Shown: positions 8,878-17,220 of the stretch, in pieces
How positions within the stretch are numbered: the first letter of the stretch is position 1
Layout: every line of letters begins with the position of its first letter
DNA from: Halorussus aquaticus
GTDB lineage: Archaea; Halobacteriota; Halobacteria; Halobacteriales; Haladaptataceae
DNA length: 64,000 nucleotides
Direction of reading: 5' to 3'
NCBI RefSeq assembly: GCF_024218795.1
Contig: NZ_CP100400.1
Span: 1,922,001-1,986,000, forward strand
Program-made: the position numbers and the translations under genes
Notes under the pieces: generated by a model
Seen by the model: the letters and a program-made list of their open reading frames with translations, nothing else
Told to the model about the DNA's origin: nothing
Databases searched by the model: none

Positions 8878-9013
8878 CCGCGGCCGTGCCGCCTTCGGTC
8901 ACGGACCGTCGCGTTAGCCCTCCAACGTCACAGCCTTCTCCAGCGCCGTGCTGGTCCTGCCAGTCCGGCGGCGTGTAGTCATCGTTTTACCCGTCGAGCG
9001 GCAACTTCCCCGC

Positions 9014-10741
9014 ATGACCGACCTCACGGACCTCGACGTGACCCTCGTGGACGGGTACGTCGACGAACCGGCCCACTTCGGTGTCCCGCCCTACATCTCG
9101 ACCTACCCGCGGTACACCGCGGGGGCCATCGTGGACGCGGGCGTCCCCGCGGAGAACGTCACCTATCACACCATCGACGAACTCCGGGACGACTCCCACA
9201 AGTGGCGCGACGTGGAGGACGCCGACCTGTTCGTCTACATCGGCGGGATGACCGTCCCCGGCAAGTACGTCGGGGGCACCCCGGCCGAACCCGACGAAGT
9301 GCGCAAGATGGCGTGGACCGCCGACGGGACGAGTCTGATGGGCGGCCCGGTGAAGTTCGGCGTCGGCGACGAGAACGCCGGTGGCACCGAGACCGAGCGC
9401 GACGACCTCGACTTCGACTTCGTGGCGAAAGGCGACGTGGAAGCCGCGGCCTACGACCTGCTGGACAGCGGCTTAGAGGGGTTCGACAATCGGATGCGCG
9501 ACAACGAGGAGATAGACCGGTGGGCCGCCTCCGGGGCGTTCGTCGTCGAGCAACACCCAAACCACCCGGACTACCTCATCTGCGAGATGGAGACGAGCAG
9601 GGGGTGTCCCTACCGCTGCTCGTTCTGCACGGAACCGCTCTACGGGAATCCCTCGTTCCGACGGCCGGAGTCGGTCGTCAGCGAGGTCGAGACGCTCTAC
9701 GACCGGGGCGCGCGACACTTCCGACTCGGGCGGCAGGCCGACATCCTCGCCTACGGCGGCGACGGCGAGAAGCCGAACCCCGACGCGCTCCGCGACCTCT
9801 ACGGCGGGATTCGGGAGGTCGCACCGGACCTCGGGACCCTCCACCTCGACAACATGAACCCCATCACGGTGGTCGAGTGGCCCGAGTTGGCCCGCGAGGG
9901 CATCCGGGTCATCGCCGAGCACAACACGCCGGGCGACACCGCCGCCTTCGGTCTCGAATCGGCCGACCCGCTCGTGCAGGACGAGAACAACCTCAACGTG
10001 ACCGCCGAGGAGTGCTTCGAGGCGGTCAAAATCGTCAACGAGGAGGCCGGGTGGCGACCCGGCGAGGACCCCGCCGACGCGCCCACCCACGGCCGAGACG
10101 CCGCGAATCGCCTGCCCAAACTCCTGCCGGGCATCAACCTGCTCCACGGACTGAAGGGCGAGCGACGCGAGACGTTCGAACACAACAAGGAGTTCCTGAA
10201 CCGGGTGTACGACGAGGGTCTGATGCTCCGCCGGGTCAACATCCGGCAGGTCATGGCGTTCGACGGCACCGAGATGAGCGACGTCGGCGCGGACATCGCC
10301 AACGACCACAAGAAACTGTTCAAGCAGTACAAGACCGAAGTCCGCGAGGAGATAGACAACCCGATGCTCCAGCGCCTCGCCCCGGCGGGGACGGTCCTAC
10401 CGGACGTGCATCTCGAATACCACCAAGACGGGAAGACGTTCGGTCGCCAACTCGGCACCTACCCCCTGCTCGTCGGGATTCCGGGCGAGCGCGACCTCGG
10501 CCGGACCGTGGACGTGGCGGTCGTGGACCACGGCTACCGGTCTGTCACGGGCGTGCCATACCCCCTCGACGTGAACAGCGCGACGATGGACGAACTCACC
10601 GCGATTCCGGGCCTCGGTAAGCAGCGCGCCGGGAACATCGTCGTCGAGCGACCGTACGACTCCTCGGCCGAACTCGACGCCGATGTGGGCGTGGACCTGA
10701 CCGAGTTCACGACCGCAAAAACGCCCGAGGGCGCCGACTGA
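9014..10741 (+). CDS. Radical SAM protein with C-terminal helix-hairpin-helix
   Basis: A 575-residue protein. The ATG at 9014 has a TTTTAC box about 30 nt upstream, so I reject in-frame codons further upstream. The N-terminal 170 residues form a Rossmann-like domain in the position of a B12-binding domain but without the DxHxxG signature. The radical SAM core carries the iron-sulfur motif CPYRCSFC (Cys198, Cys202, Cys205). A Lys-rich linker follows, then a TRAM-like or beta segment, and the C-terminus has a helix-hairpin-helix (NSATMDELTAIPGLGKQRAG) typical of nucleic-acid binding. This suggests RNA or DNA as the target of the radical chemistry, which is inference. The subfamily was not resolved. 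Confidence 0.8.
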   Translation: MTDLTDLDVTLVDGYVDEPAHFGVPPYISTYPRYTAGAIVDAGVPAENVTYHTIDELRDDSHKWRDVEDADLFVYIGGMTVPGKYVGGTPAEPDEVRKMAWTADGTSLMGGPVKFGVGDENAGGTETERDDLDFDFVAKGDVEAAAYDLLDSGLEGFDNRMRDNEEIDRWAASGAFVVEQHPNHPDYLICEMETSRGCPYRCSFCTEPLYGNPSFRRPESVVSEVETLYDRGARHFRLGRQADILAYGGDGEKPNPDALRDLYGGIREVAPDLGTLHLDNMNPITVVEWPELAREGIRVIAEHNTPGDTAAFGLESADPLVQDENNLNVTAEECFEAVKIVNEEAGWRPGEDPADAPTHGRDAANRLPKLLPGINLLHGLKGERRETFEHNKEFLNRVYDEGLMLRRVNIRQVMAFDGTEMSDVGADIANDHKKLFKQYKTEVREEIDNPMLQRLAPAGTVLPDVHLEYHQDGKTFGRQLGTYPLLVGIPGERDLGRTVDVAVVDHGYRSVTGVPYPLDVNSATMDELTAIPGLGKQRAGNIVVERPYDSSAELDADVGVDLTEFTTAKTPEGAD

Positions 10742-10822
10742 GCCTCCACGGCGGTTTCGACGTGTCGCCCAGAGGCCACTACGCTTTTTGAGTTTTCCGC
10801 CTAACTACGCGACGTTCTCCGC

Positions 10823-11548
10823 ATGCCCGATTCCCCCATTCGCGAGCGCGACGTCGCGCCTCACGCCGTCCCCGACGGACTGACGCTCGCGGCGTTCAAC
10901 ACCGACTGCTCCGAGGCGACCCTCGCGACCCTCGGCGACACGCTCGGCCGCTACCTCGACATCGACGACGTGACGGTCGGGACCACGCTGACCGACGAAC
11001 GACCCGACGAGTTCGCGGTCCTCCACGACGACGTCCTCGTGGGCGGCGCGCTCGTCCACCCCAATCGGGGCGACGACCCGATAGGCGAAGCGGTTTCGCC
11101 GTTCCACCCGTCTGACACGCTCTTCATCGCCAGGTACGGCGACCGGGCCGGACTCCGCGCGCTGTCGAACCGCATCGAGACCTCGGCGTGGCGTGCGGGC
11201 GAGGGCCGACTCTACGTCGCGGGCCAGCAGCGGTTCGCTTCGATGGACGACCAGTGGGACATCTACGCCGACGTGGCCGAGGCGGGGTGCGAGGTCCACG
11301 TCTTCGAAGACCCCGCCTACGTCCCGAGCGACGACCGATTCGTCGTCCACGGCGATCGCCACGAGTTGGCGGGGACGTGGCTGGTCGTCTTCGATGGCGC
11401 GGGCAACGACGCGGCCAAGGCCGCGATGATCGTCGAGGAACGCGACCCGGACAGCTACTACGGCGTCTGGACGGTCGTTCCGGACCTCGTGGACGCCATC
11501 GTGGACCGAGTGACCGAAACGGCCGCAGGACAGCACCGGCCGGAGTAG
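10823..11548 (+). CDS. DICT sensory domain protein
   Basis: A 241-residue soluble protein that fits the DICT domain family, found in diguanylate cyclases and two-component systems elsewhere and as stand-alone proteins in haloarchaea. Visible features are the N-terminal LAAFNTDCSEATLATLGDT, a central VLHDDVLVGGALVHPN, the RLYVAGQQRFASMDDQWDIY segment, and a C-terminal Rossmann-like WLVVFDGAGNDAAKAAMI stretch. DICT domains are thought to sense light or a small-molecule signal together with other domains; none is attached here. It has its own TATA-like box (TTTTTGAG near 10786). Family assignment rests on recognition of the pattern. Confidence 0.65.
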   Translation: MPDSPIRERDVAPHAVPDGLTLAAFNTDCSEATLATLGDTLGRYLDIDDVTVGTTLTDERPDEFAVLHDDVLVGGALVHPNRGDDPIGEAVSPFHPSDTLFIARYGDRAGLRALSNRIETSAWRAGEGRLYVAGQQRFASMDDQWDIYADVAEAGCEVHVFEDPAYVPSDDRFVVHGDRHELAGTWLVVFDGAGNDAAKAAMIVEERDPDSYYGVWTVVPDLVDAIVDRVTETAAGQHRPE

Positions 11549-11606
11549 CCCGACTGCCGACGGGCGGCGAACCGAAAGGATACGAGAACCGCCGAAAAGA
11601 GACCGC

Positions 11607-12227
11607 TCAGGCGAGTCGCGCGATGGCTCTCCGCGCGAGCAGGCCGGTCGAGAGCGAACAGCCGACGTACCACGCGAGCCAGACCTTCAACGGGCCGACG
11701 AGCGTCGCAGTCCATGCGACCTGACCGACGACCGGGAGCGCCAGCGCCGCGGGCGCGACGGCGGCGCTCGGCGCGACGAACACCCATCGGAGCCAGAGGA
11801 ACACCGGGACCGAGACCAGCATGCTCCAGACCGCGGGTCGGAACTGGGTCTTCATCGCCGCGAGGTAGTCGGTCGTGAGTTCCATCTGCTCGTCGCGGAG
11901 GTCCTCGACGGCGTCCTCGTCGTCGCGCTCGCGGGCCGACTCCATCCGCTCGCGCAGGTCCGACATGCGCTCTTGGAGTCGCTCCACGCGTCGCTGGCTC
12001 CGGAGCTTCGTCTGGAGGACCGCCGACGAGAGACCGGTCGTCCCGGCGAGCAGCAGGACGAGAACCGAGAACGGCAGGATGGTCGTGGCCGGACCCAGCA
12101 TGGCGTGTAACGCTCCCGCGACGCCCCGCTGTATCGGCGTCACGTAGTAACCGGCCATCAGCGTCAACGCGACGAGTCCCGCGAGTTTGTCGTACCCGGT
12201 CCACCCTTCGGACGATTCTGTGGCCAT
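11607..12227 (-). CDS. Oxa1/EMC3-like (DUF106) membrane protein
   Basis: A 206-residue integral membrane protein; the start at 12227 (MATESSEG) is chosen since the upstream in-frame codons are basic and unlike the protein. The order is one hydrophobic segment near residue 20, one near 50, then a long charged coiled coil (LRSQRRVERLQERMSDLRER, about 75-120), then three C-terminal membrane segments. This is the layout of archaeal DUF106/EMC3 proteins, members of the YidC/Oxa1/Get1 insertase superfamily that help membrane protein insertion. It is monocistronic and convergent with the DICT gene. In haloarchaea this family often neighbours secY; that is not the case here. Confidence 0.75.
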   Translation of the reverse strand: MATESSEGWTGYDKLAGLVALTLMAGYYVTPIQRGVAGALHAMLGPATTILPFSVLVLLLAGTTGLSSAVLQTKLRSQRRVERLQERMSDLRERMESARERDDEDAVEDLRDEQMELTTDYLAAMKTQFRPAVWSMLVSVPVFLWLRWVFVAPSAAVAPAALALPVVGQVAWTATLVGPLKVWLAWYVGCSLSTGLLARRAIARLA

Positions 12228-12479
12228 GCTAACACTTCGTCGGCGGGCCACCATCAATGTTCGGCTAGTTGACTGGTGGCGTCGCGCCGTCACGACTCGG
12301 CGAGCGGCGACCGGAGCGGAGGGGGAACGCAGTATTTTCGCCGGTTCTTTGTGGAGGCACGGCGCTCCGGTCGCGCCCGCCGAAGCAGTTTCGCCGTTTC
12401 GAATGACTTCGCTCCCGAGGACGCAGCAAAAGGTCGGGTGTAGAAAAACTCTTTACGCGCTGACCACTTGGGTCAAAAC

Positions 12480-12484
12480 GGAGG
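12480..12484 (+). promoter_or_regulatory. Shine-Dalgarno that fixes the TTG start of the TRAM gene
   Basis: GGAGG lies nine bases upstream of the TTG at 12494. Most genes in this window look leaderless, so the presence of a spaced GGAGG is informative and supports the non-ATG start. A TATA-like CTTTACG sits near 12450, which would give a short leader containing the site. Confidence 0.6.
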
Positions 12485-12493
12485 CATATAGCC

Positions 12494-12907
12494 TTGGAGA
12501 TCTCTGACAAACTGCTGTGTCTGTTCAGTGCTGATGTGACTATCGAAGACGACAAGTACGTCGTCGAAGTACCGCGCAGAGAGATAGAGACCGGGTCGGT
12601 CGAACCCGGCGAGACCTACCGCGTCGCACTCATCTCCGACGACTCCGACTCCTCGTCGCAGGACGAGTCGCCGTCACAGTCCTCGAGTAGCGGCGCGCCG
12701 TCCGAACCCCAACCCCCCGTCGAGGAGGGCGAGATTCGCTACGTCGAAGTGGAGGACATCGGCAAGCAGGGCGACGGCATCGCCCGCGTCGAACGTGGCT
12801 ACGTCATCATCGTGCCCGACGCCGAAATCGGGGAGCGCGTCAAGGTCGAAATCACGGAAGTCAAGTCCAACTTCGCGGTCGGCGAGATCATCGAAGAGGA
12901 CTTCTAA
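12494..12907 (+). CDS. TRAM domain protein, TTG start
   Basis: A 137-residue protein. The C-terminal 70 residues (YVEVEDIGKQGDGIARVERGYVIIVPDAEIGERVKVEI) form a TRAM domain, an OB-like RNA-binding fold found in tRNA-modifying enzymes and as stand-alone archaeal proteins with RNA chaperone roles. The N-terminus (MEISDKLLCLFSADV) is a conserved strand, joined by a Ser/Gln/Glu-rich linker of about 35 residues. No ATG is available; the TTG at 12494 follows a GGAGG (12480-12484) with a 9-nt spacer, which decides the start. An oligo-T tract lies just after the stop. Likely role: RNA binding, target unknown. Confidence 0.8.
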   Translation: MEISDKLLCLFSADVTIEDDKYVVEVPRREIETGSVEPGETYRVALISDDSDSSSQDESPSQSSSSGAPSEPQPPVEEGEIRYVEVEDIGKQGDGIARVERGYVIIVPDAEIGERVKVEITEVKSNFAVGEIIEEDF

Positions 12908-12914
12908 CCGGCCC

Positions 12915-12920
12915 TTTTTT
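12915..12920 (+). terminator. Oligo-T terminator after the TRAM gene
   Basis: Six T residues on the coding strand begin eight bases after the TRAM stop codon, preceded by GC-rich sequence. Archaeal RNA polymerase terminates at such T tracts. The following gene (YkgJ family) is on the opposite strand, so a terminator is expected here. Confidence 0.45.
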
Positions 12921-13115
12921 CGCTGGCGGCGTCGCCACTGACCGCAGTGCCGGGAACACGTCTACCGTTGGGTCTGGCGTAGCGAGTCGATACGTCCGGT
13001 CTCCAGTCCCGCAGAAGGTTTCCGTAGGAGAACGGACGAACCGTCTCCGTGTCGAATCGACGACCGAAGAGTATCCGGTTGGCGCTGACCGCGGTCGCGG
13101 GCGCGCTCGTCGGCG

Positions 13116-13853
13116 TCAGCCTTCGTACGCCGACCCGTCCGGTCGCTTCGCGCCCTCGGAGTCGTGGACCACGACGCCCTCGTCGGGGTCGGCGGGTTCG
13201 TACTCGTCGCGGACCCCGATGGCCTCCTCCAGTTCCCGGACCGCTCGTTCCTTGAGCGCCCCCGCGAGGTCCTCCGCTCGGTCGCGGGAGATGTCTCGGC
13301 CCAGTCCTTCGCACTCGTGGGCGCGGACCATGCCCGACTCGTCCACGGCCTCGCCCATCGGTTGGCTCGTCCCGCCGAGCGCGACGGAGAAGGGGTAGGT
13401 CTCGCAGATGAGCGGTCGGTCACCGTGGACCGAGCAGGCACCCGTCCCGTCTTCGGCCTCCTCGTAGAACGTGCAGTCGCCGCACGCGTCGGTCTGGAGC
13501 GCCCACTCGAAGGTCTCGCCCGCGGGTTCGGTTTCGCCGCCGTCGCTCTCCGAACCGTCCCCGCCCTCGGCGGTTTCCAGACCGTAGGGCATCGGTCGGG
13601 CGACGTCCCGCCAATCGTAGTCAGTTGCGTCTTCGAGGGCTCTCACCTCGTCGGGGAAGACGGTCGCCGTGTGGGGGTCGTCGGTCTCGCTGTCTCGCGG
13701 CTCCTCCGCTCGATTCTCCGCGGAGCGTGGCTCCGCGCTCTTACAGCACGCGCCGCACCGGGTACACTCGAAGCCGATGGACTCGATGGCGTCGGCGAGG
13801 TCGGCGGTGTCGAGGTCGCGTGCGCGTTCCAGTTCCGCTTCGAGACTCTGCAC
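13116..13853 (-). CDS. YkgJ-family cysteine-cluster protein
   Basis: A 245-residue protein of the YkgJ/CxxCxxxCC zinc- or iron-chelating family. Cysteines occur as CTRCGACC near residue 30, CGDC near 130, then single cysteines in GACSVHGDRPLICETYPF, the standard family closing motif, and HECEGLG. Between the first cluster and the conserved ATVFPDEV segment is a charged insertion (about residues 38-60) encoded by a palindromic repeat (13696-13740) related to one in the ligase gene at 36646-38712. The biochemical role of the family is not established; metal binding is inferred from the cysteines. Confidence 0.8.
   Translation of the reverse strand: MQSLEAELERARDLDTADLADAIESIGFECTRCGACCKSAEPRSAENRAEEPRDSETDDPHTATVFPDEVRALEDATDYDWRDVARPMPYGLETAEGGDGSESDGGETEPAGETFEWALQTDACGDCTFYEEAEDGTGACSVHGDRPLICETYPFSVALGGTSQPMGEAVDESGMVRAHECEGLGRDISRDRAEDLAGALKERAVRELEEAIGVRDEYEPADPDEGVVVHDSEGAKRPDGSAYEG
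13696..13740 (-). repeat. In-frame palindromic insertion inside the YkgJ-family gene
   Basis: An 8-bp perfect stem (13719-13726 with 13730-13737) lies in a GC-rich segment whose plus-strand pattern, CGCGGCTC then CCGCTCG then TCCG then CTCCGCGC, recurs in the same order at 38421-38466 in the acetyl-CoA synthetase-type gene. Read on the coding strand it gives Ser/Glu/Arg/Asn-rich residues including RSAEN, close to RSAPEN in the other gene. It is in frame and adds a charged loop without breaking the protein. Confidence 0.55.
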
Positions 13854-13915
13854 GTCGGACGATTAGTCCTCGCGGGCAAAAGGGTGTTTATCGGCCCGAC
13901 TGCGGTACCGCCGGA

Positions 13916-14023
13916 GTGATTGGCGGTGACGAGAACGAGCGAGTCACTGTCGGAGACGGATACGACACGCTGGCACTCGTCGCGCTCGCACCGAGACGGC
14001 GACTGCTGTCGCTCGGGGAGTAG
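13916..14023 (+). CDS. Possible 35-residue ORF of unknown function
   Basis: A GTG-started frame in the divergent gap between the YkgJ and cold-shock genes, with a TTTAT box about 28 nt upstream. The peptide is half acidic (GGDENERVTVGDGYD) then hydrophobic and basic at the end. No family was recognised. Short frames arise easily in this GC-rich DNA, so support is weak. Confidence 0.2.
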   Translation: MIGGDENERVTVGDGYDTLALVALAPRRRLLSLGE

Positions 14024-14095
14024 CGTGCGTTAAAATTGTAGAGTTGAGATATCGGACGGCCGGTGATTACGTAACCGCCGACCGCCCAATCCGGC

Positions 14096-14290
14096 TTACT
14101 TTCGGGTCAGATTCGTCGCGCGGGGGCCTTTGTCGGCCTGCTCGATGTCGAACTCGACTTCCGTCCCCTCTTCGAGGTCGGGACCGCCGATGTCCTCCAT
14201 GTGGAAGAAGACGTCTTCCTCCGAATCGTCGCTGTCGATGAAACCGTAGCCGCCTGTGTCGTTGAAGAAGTCAACCGTACCGTTTGCCAT
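14096..14290 (-). CDS. cspA: Cold-shock domain protein (CspA family)
   Basis: A 64-residue single cold-shock domain. The RNA-binding motifs are visible: RNP1-like GGYGFIDSD (about 13-21) and RNP2-like DVFFHMEDI (about 26-34), followed by GTEVEFDIEQADKGPRATNL. These proteins bind single-stranded RNA or DNA and melt secondary structure. The acidic composition is typical of haloarchaeal members, which are constitutive or growth-phase genes rather than strictly cold induced. A CTTATAC box lies about 33 nt upstream of the ATG. It is monocistronic. Confidence 0.92.
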   Translation of the reverse strand: MANGTVDFFNDTGGYGFIDSDDSEEDVFFHMEDIGGPDLEEGTEVEFDIEQADKGPRATNLTRK

Positions 14291-14399
14291 TACGAATATA
14301 CAAAGAGACCGACCGGGTATAAGGCTTCTGAGAGTACCTGTACCACACGTCGCGGTACCGTACCGGTCGGATTCGGCATGCCTGACGACCGGCCGTCCG

Positions 14400-15173
14400 T
14401 CAGTCTTCGCCGGGGAGACGCGCTAACTCGCCGTCCCACTCGACTTTCCCCTCGACGGCCAGTTTTTCGAGGTGAGCGGCGACGGTGCTTCGGGCGAGGT
14501 CCCGGACGCCCGAGAGGTCCTTCTGGTAAGCGGCGTCGAGTACCTCGTCGAGTGCGGACGCACCGCCGCGGACCGCTGCGAGGACCTTCGCTTCCCGGTC
14601 GAGTCGATGGCGAATCAGGCGCTCGATTTCGCTGCGGGGATGGTCGATGGCGGGACCGTGACCGGGGAGTAGCCTGTCGGGGTTGCGGGCGTAGAGTCGC
14701 CGGAGCGACGTCAGGTAGGCCCGCAGGTCGCCCTCGTCTGCGCCGACGACCACGCTCCCCTCCGAGACCACGAGGTCGCCGGTCAGCATCGTTCCGTCCG
14801 CCGCGAGCGCGACGTGGTCGGGCGCGTGACCCGGCGTCTCCACGACTTCGACGCCCGCGACTCTCGTTCCCTCCCTGAAGGTCCGGTCGGGCGCGACGCC
14901 CGTCGCGCGCTCGAAGCGCGATTCGCGGCCCGCTCTGGCCCAGACCGTGGCGTCGCAGGCGTCCGCGTAGTGCGCGACTCCGCCGACGTGGTCCGGGTGC
15001 GCGTGCGTGACGAGGATATGGCCGACGGTACGCGATTCGACGGCAGCGTCGAGTTCGTCGGTTCGACCAGCGGGGTCCACGAGAAGCGCGTCCTCGCGGC
15101 CGAGGACGTAGGCGTTCGTCGCTCCCGTCGGTGCGAGCGTCTCGGTGGGGACCGAGACGCGATGAGATTCCAT
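14400..15173 (-). CDS. MBL-fold metallo-hydrolase
   Basis: A 257-residue metallo-beta-lactamase-fold hydrolase; the start at 15173 (MESHRVSV) is preferred because a T-rich box lies about 30 nt upstream and the extra in-frame leader is unlike the family. The zinc site is complete: THAHPDHVGG (His57, His59, Asp61, His62), TPGHAPDH, a GDLV strand and LPGHGP. The last 60 residues look like a winged-helix/dimerisation tail (RSTVAAHLEKLAVEGKVEW), as in human LACTB2-like and archaeal RNase-type hydrolases. The substrate is unknown; LACTB2-like members cleave RNA, and this is one possibility. Confidence 0.8.
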   Translation of the reverse strand: MESHRVSVPTETLAPTGATNAYVLGREDALLVDPAGRTDELDAAVESRTVGHILVTHAHPDHVGGVAHYADACDATVWARAGRESRFERATGVAPDRTFREGTRVAGVEVVETPGHAPDHVALAADGTMLTGDLVVSEGSVVVGADEGDLRAYLTSLRRLYARNPDRLLPGHGPAIDHPRSEIERLIRHRLDREAKVLAAVRGGASALDEVLDAAYQKDLSGVRDLARSTVAAHLEKLAVEGKVEWDGELARLPGED

Positions 15174-15284
15174 GTCGGAGACGTCGCGCGCCGACGAAAA
15201 AAGGATGGTCGATTCGGCAGTCGAGACCACGGTCGATGCGTGGTCGGTCGAACGGCCGAACGGTCGAATCGGAAGCGATAGCAG

Positions 15285-15554
15285 TCAGCGGTTCAGGAAG
15301 TAGACCTGCTTCCGGGCGTCTTGGAAACTGTAGCGCGAGTCCACGAGGTCTTCGTCTTCGAGGCGGTTCAGGGCGTATCGGACCGTGCGGTCGGGCAGCA
15401 GCGACTCCTCGGCCAGTTGGCCCTGAGAGAGCGGGGCGTCGGTCTCCAGCACCTTCGCGACGAGTTTGGCGCTCGGAGGGAGTTCGCGCAGACGGTCGCG
15501 GAAGTCGTCAGATAATTGCTCGGTTACGGGTGGCTCGTCCGTGGTCGTACTCAT
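15285..15554 (-). CDS. MarR/TrmB-like winged-helix regulator
   Basis: An 89-residue protein, essentially one winged helix-turn-helix: PPSAKLVAKVLE is the first helix, LSQGQLAEESLLPDRTVRYAL the helix-turn-helix, and RLEDEDLVDSRYSFQDARKQVYFLN the wing. There is no effector domain, so it may sense through its single helix ends or act as an architectural repressor. It diverges from the PPOX gene across a 150-bp AT-rich gap that contains a 12-bp palindrome at 15617-15628, a candidate site for its own binding. Confidence 0.75.
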   Translation of the reverse strand: MSTTTDEPPVTEQLSDDFRDRLRELPPSAKLVAKVLETDAPLSQGQLAEESLLPDRTVRYALNRLEDEDLVDSRYSFQDARKQVYFLNR

Positions 15555-15616
15555 ATCTATGCCACGCCGGAACGCACTGGTAAAGCTTGGCTATATGCAC
15601 ATCTGTACACTCTATA

Positions 15617-15628
15617 CTCCTTAAGGAG
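15617..15628. promoter_or_regulatory. 12-bp palindrome in the divergent MarR-like/PPOX promoter region
   Basis: CTCCTTAAGGAG is a perfect inverted repeat in the AT-rich gap between a small wHTH regulator gene (minus) and the PPOX gene (plus). Its position within the likely promoter region of both genes fits an operator for a dimeric regulator. The link to this regulator is inference. Confidence 0.45.
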
Positions 15629-15704
15629 ATATTAATTTACCTTAAACCCACTTTCGCGGCTCGAGACGACCAAACGTTACGTCGGTCGAGAGCCATCGTC
15701 GGGC

Positions 15705-16106
15705 ATGGAGTCGATTCCCGAAGAGTTCAGCGACCTGTTCGAGCGCGAGACGTTCGCTAGTTTCGCGACCCTGATGGGCGACGGCACCCCGCAGGTGACC
15801 CCGGTCTGGATAGACCGCGACGAGGACCACCTGCTGGTCAACACCGCGCGCGGCCGTCAGAAGGTGCGCAACGTCGAACGGGACCCGAAGGTCGGTCTCT
15901 GCGTGATGGACCCCGACGACCCCTACCGGTACGTCTCGGTCCGCGGCGAGGTGGTCGAAGTGACCGAGGACGGCGCGGTCGAACACATCGACGAACTCGC
16001 GCGGCGGTACATGGACGTCGAGGAGTACCCCAACCACGGCGAGGAGTCCGGCCCCCGAGTCGTCGTCCGGATTCGCCCAGACCGGGTGGTCACGAACGGC
16101 GAGTAG
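15705..16106 (+). CDS. PPOX-class F420-dependent oxidoreductase
   Basis: A 133-residue split-barrel flavin/deazaflavin-binding protein of the pyridoxamine-phosphate-oxidase-like superfamily. Family signatures are FASFATLMGDGTPQVTPVWI (about 17-36), LLVNTARGRQKVRNVERDPKV, YRYVSVRGEVVEV and the closing RIRPDRVV. Members in F420-using archaea reduce substrates with F420H2. The ATG at 15705 opens directly after the AT-rich control region. The substrate is unknown. The likely control by the divergent wHTH protein is inference from position. Confidence 0.85.
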   Translation: MESIPEEFSDLFERETFASFATLMGDGTPQVTPVWIDRDEDHLLVNTARGRQKVRNVERDPKVGLCVMDPDDPYRYVSVRGEVVEVTEDGAVEHIDELARRYMDVEEYPNHGEESGPRVVVRIRPDRVVTNGE

Positions 16107-16121
16107 CCTCCGCGGCGACGA

Positions 16122-16283
16122 CTACGTTCGCAGGTTGTCGGTCTCCGGGTCCGCGCCGTGGCGGTTGTACCGCCCGAGCAGACACTTGCAGTCGGGGCAG
16201 TGGACCACGACGAACTGGCCTCGCTCGTGGCGGGCGAGGTCCTCCGGGTCGAGGTGTCTCCCGCACCCCTTGCAGGTCGTCAT
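16122..16283 (-). CDS. Small zinc-finger protein
   Basis: A 53-residue protein with two cysteine pairs, CKGC near residue 4 and CPDCKC near 29-34, a single treble-clef or zinc-ribbon-like site. The start at 16283 (MTTCKGCGRH) is the natural one; the in-frame leader upstream is basic and unlike it. Haloarchaeal tiny zinc-finger proteins of this kind affect growth and stress traits in a few studied cases, but no function can be assigned to this one. It is convergent with the PPOX gene. Confidence 0.65.
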   Translation of the reverse strand: MTTCKGCGRHLDPEDLARHERGQFVVVHCPDCKCLLGRYNRHGADPETDNLRT

Positions 16284-16512
16284 GCGTGTTCCGAACGACG
16301 TACGACCCCGACTCACAAAGAGATTGTAGTAGCGACTCCCCCGGGCGAAGTGTCTCGGAACTGGCCAAATCCTCGACGAGGACGGCGACGCGGTCGAGAG
16401 GCCGCGCCGAAGTCGCTGTCCCGCCGCCCGACGAGCAGTGCCCGACAAGACAGTCCCGAGACGCTTCCAATACCGTTTTAGTCCCCCCGCGAACTACAAT
16501 GAAACGAGAAGC

Positions 16513-17220
16513 GTGAAAGGAGCGGAGTGGTACCAGACCGACGAAGTCGCCGAGGAGTACGAAGAGAAGCGATTCTCTCGCGGAGGACGACTCATCGACC
16601 GCCGCGAGAAACAGGCCGTCCTCGACGCTATCGGCCCGCTGGAAGACAAGAACGTGCTAGAGATAGCCTGCGGTACGGGCCGCTTCACGGTCATGTTGGC
16701 CGAGCGCGGTGCCGACATCGTGGGTCTCGACATCTCGGCGGCGATGCTCCAGCAGGGCCGCCAGAAGGCACAGAGCGCCGGTGTCGCGGACCACTTGGAG
16801 TTCATGCGCGGCGATGCCGGTCGTCTCCCGTTCCCGGACGACCACTTCGACACCGTGTTCGCCATGCGGTTCTTCCACCTCGCAGACACCCCCGCGACCT
16901 TCCTCTCGGAGATGCGTCGAGTCGCCAAAGAACAGGTCGTCTTCGACACGTTCAACGCCAGAAGCACACGGAGCGTGTACAACTGGTTGCTGCCGATGGG
17001 GTCGCACCTCTACACCCGGGCCGACGTCGAGAAACTGCTCGACGACGCCGACCTCCGACTCGTGGACGCCGAGCACGACTGGATACTCCCCTACGGGTTC
17101 TATCGGAAGATTCCCGGGGCCATCGCGGACCCGATTCGGGACGTCGATACCACCATCCGCGATTCGCCGGTCGGGGACTACTTCGCGTCGGTCTCCTACT
17201 GGAACGCGCGCGTCGAGTGA
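16513..17220 (+). CDS. Class I SAM-dependent methyltransferase, GTG start
   Basis: A 235-residue methyltransferase. The GTG at 16513 gives MKGAEWYQTDEVAEEY, a natural N-terminus; a TTTTAG box about 35 nt upstream supports it. SAM-binding motifs are in order: VLEIACGTGRFTVMLAERG (motif I), IVGLDISAAMLQQGR (motif II), GDAGRLPFPDDHFDTVFAMRF (motif III and the acidic loop). This is the Methyltransf_11/25 type acting on small molecules such as lipids or quinones. The C-terminal RADVEKLLDDADLRLVDAEH segment is the substrate cap. The substrate is unknown. Confidence 0.85.
   Translation: MKGAEWYQTDEVAEEYEEKRFSRGGRLIDRREKQAVLDAIGPLEDKNVLEIACGTGRFTVMLAERGADIVGLDISAAMLQQGRQKAQSAGVADHLEFMRGDAGRLPFPDDHFDTVFAMRFFHLADTPATFLSEMRRVAKEQVVFDTFNARSTRSVYNWLLPMGSHLYTRADVEKLLDDADLRLVDAEHDWILPYGFYRKIPGAIADPIRDVDTTIRDSPVGDYFASVSYWNARVE

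Noticed and set aside
12307..12374. 11-bp inverted repeat GCGACCGGAGC / GCTCCGGTCGC with 46-bp spacing before the TRAM gene
   Set aside because: Perfect but GC-rich and single, without relation to a promoter. Chance is likely in this composition.
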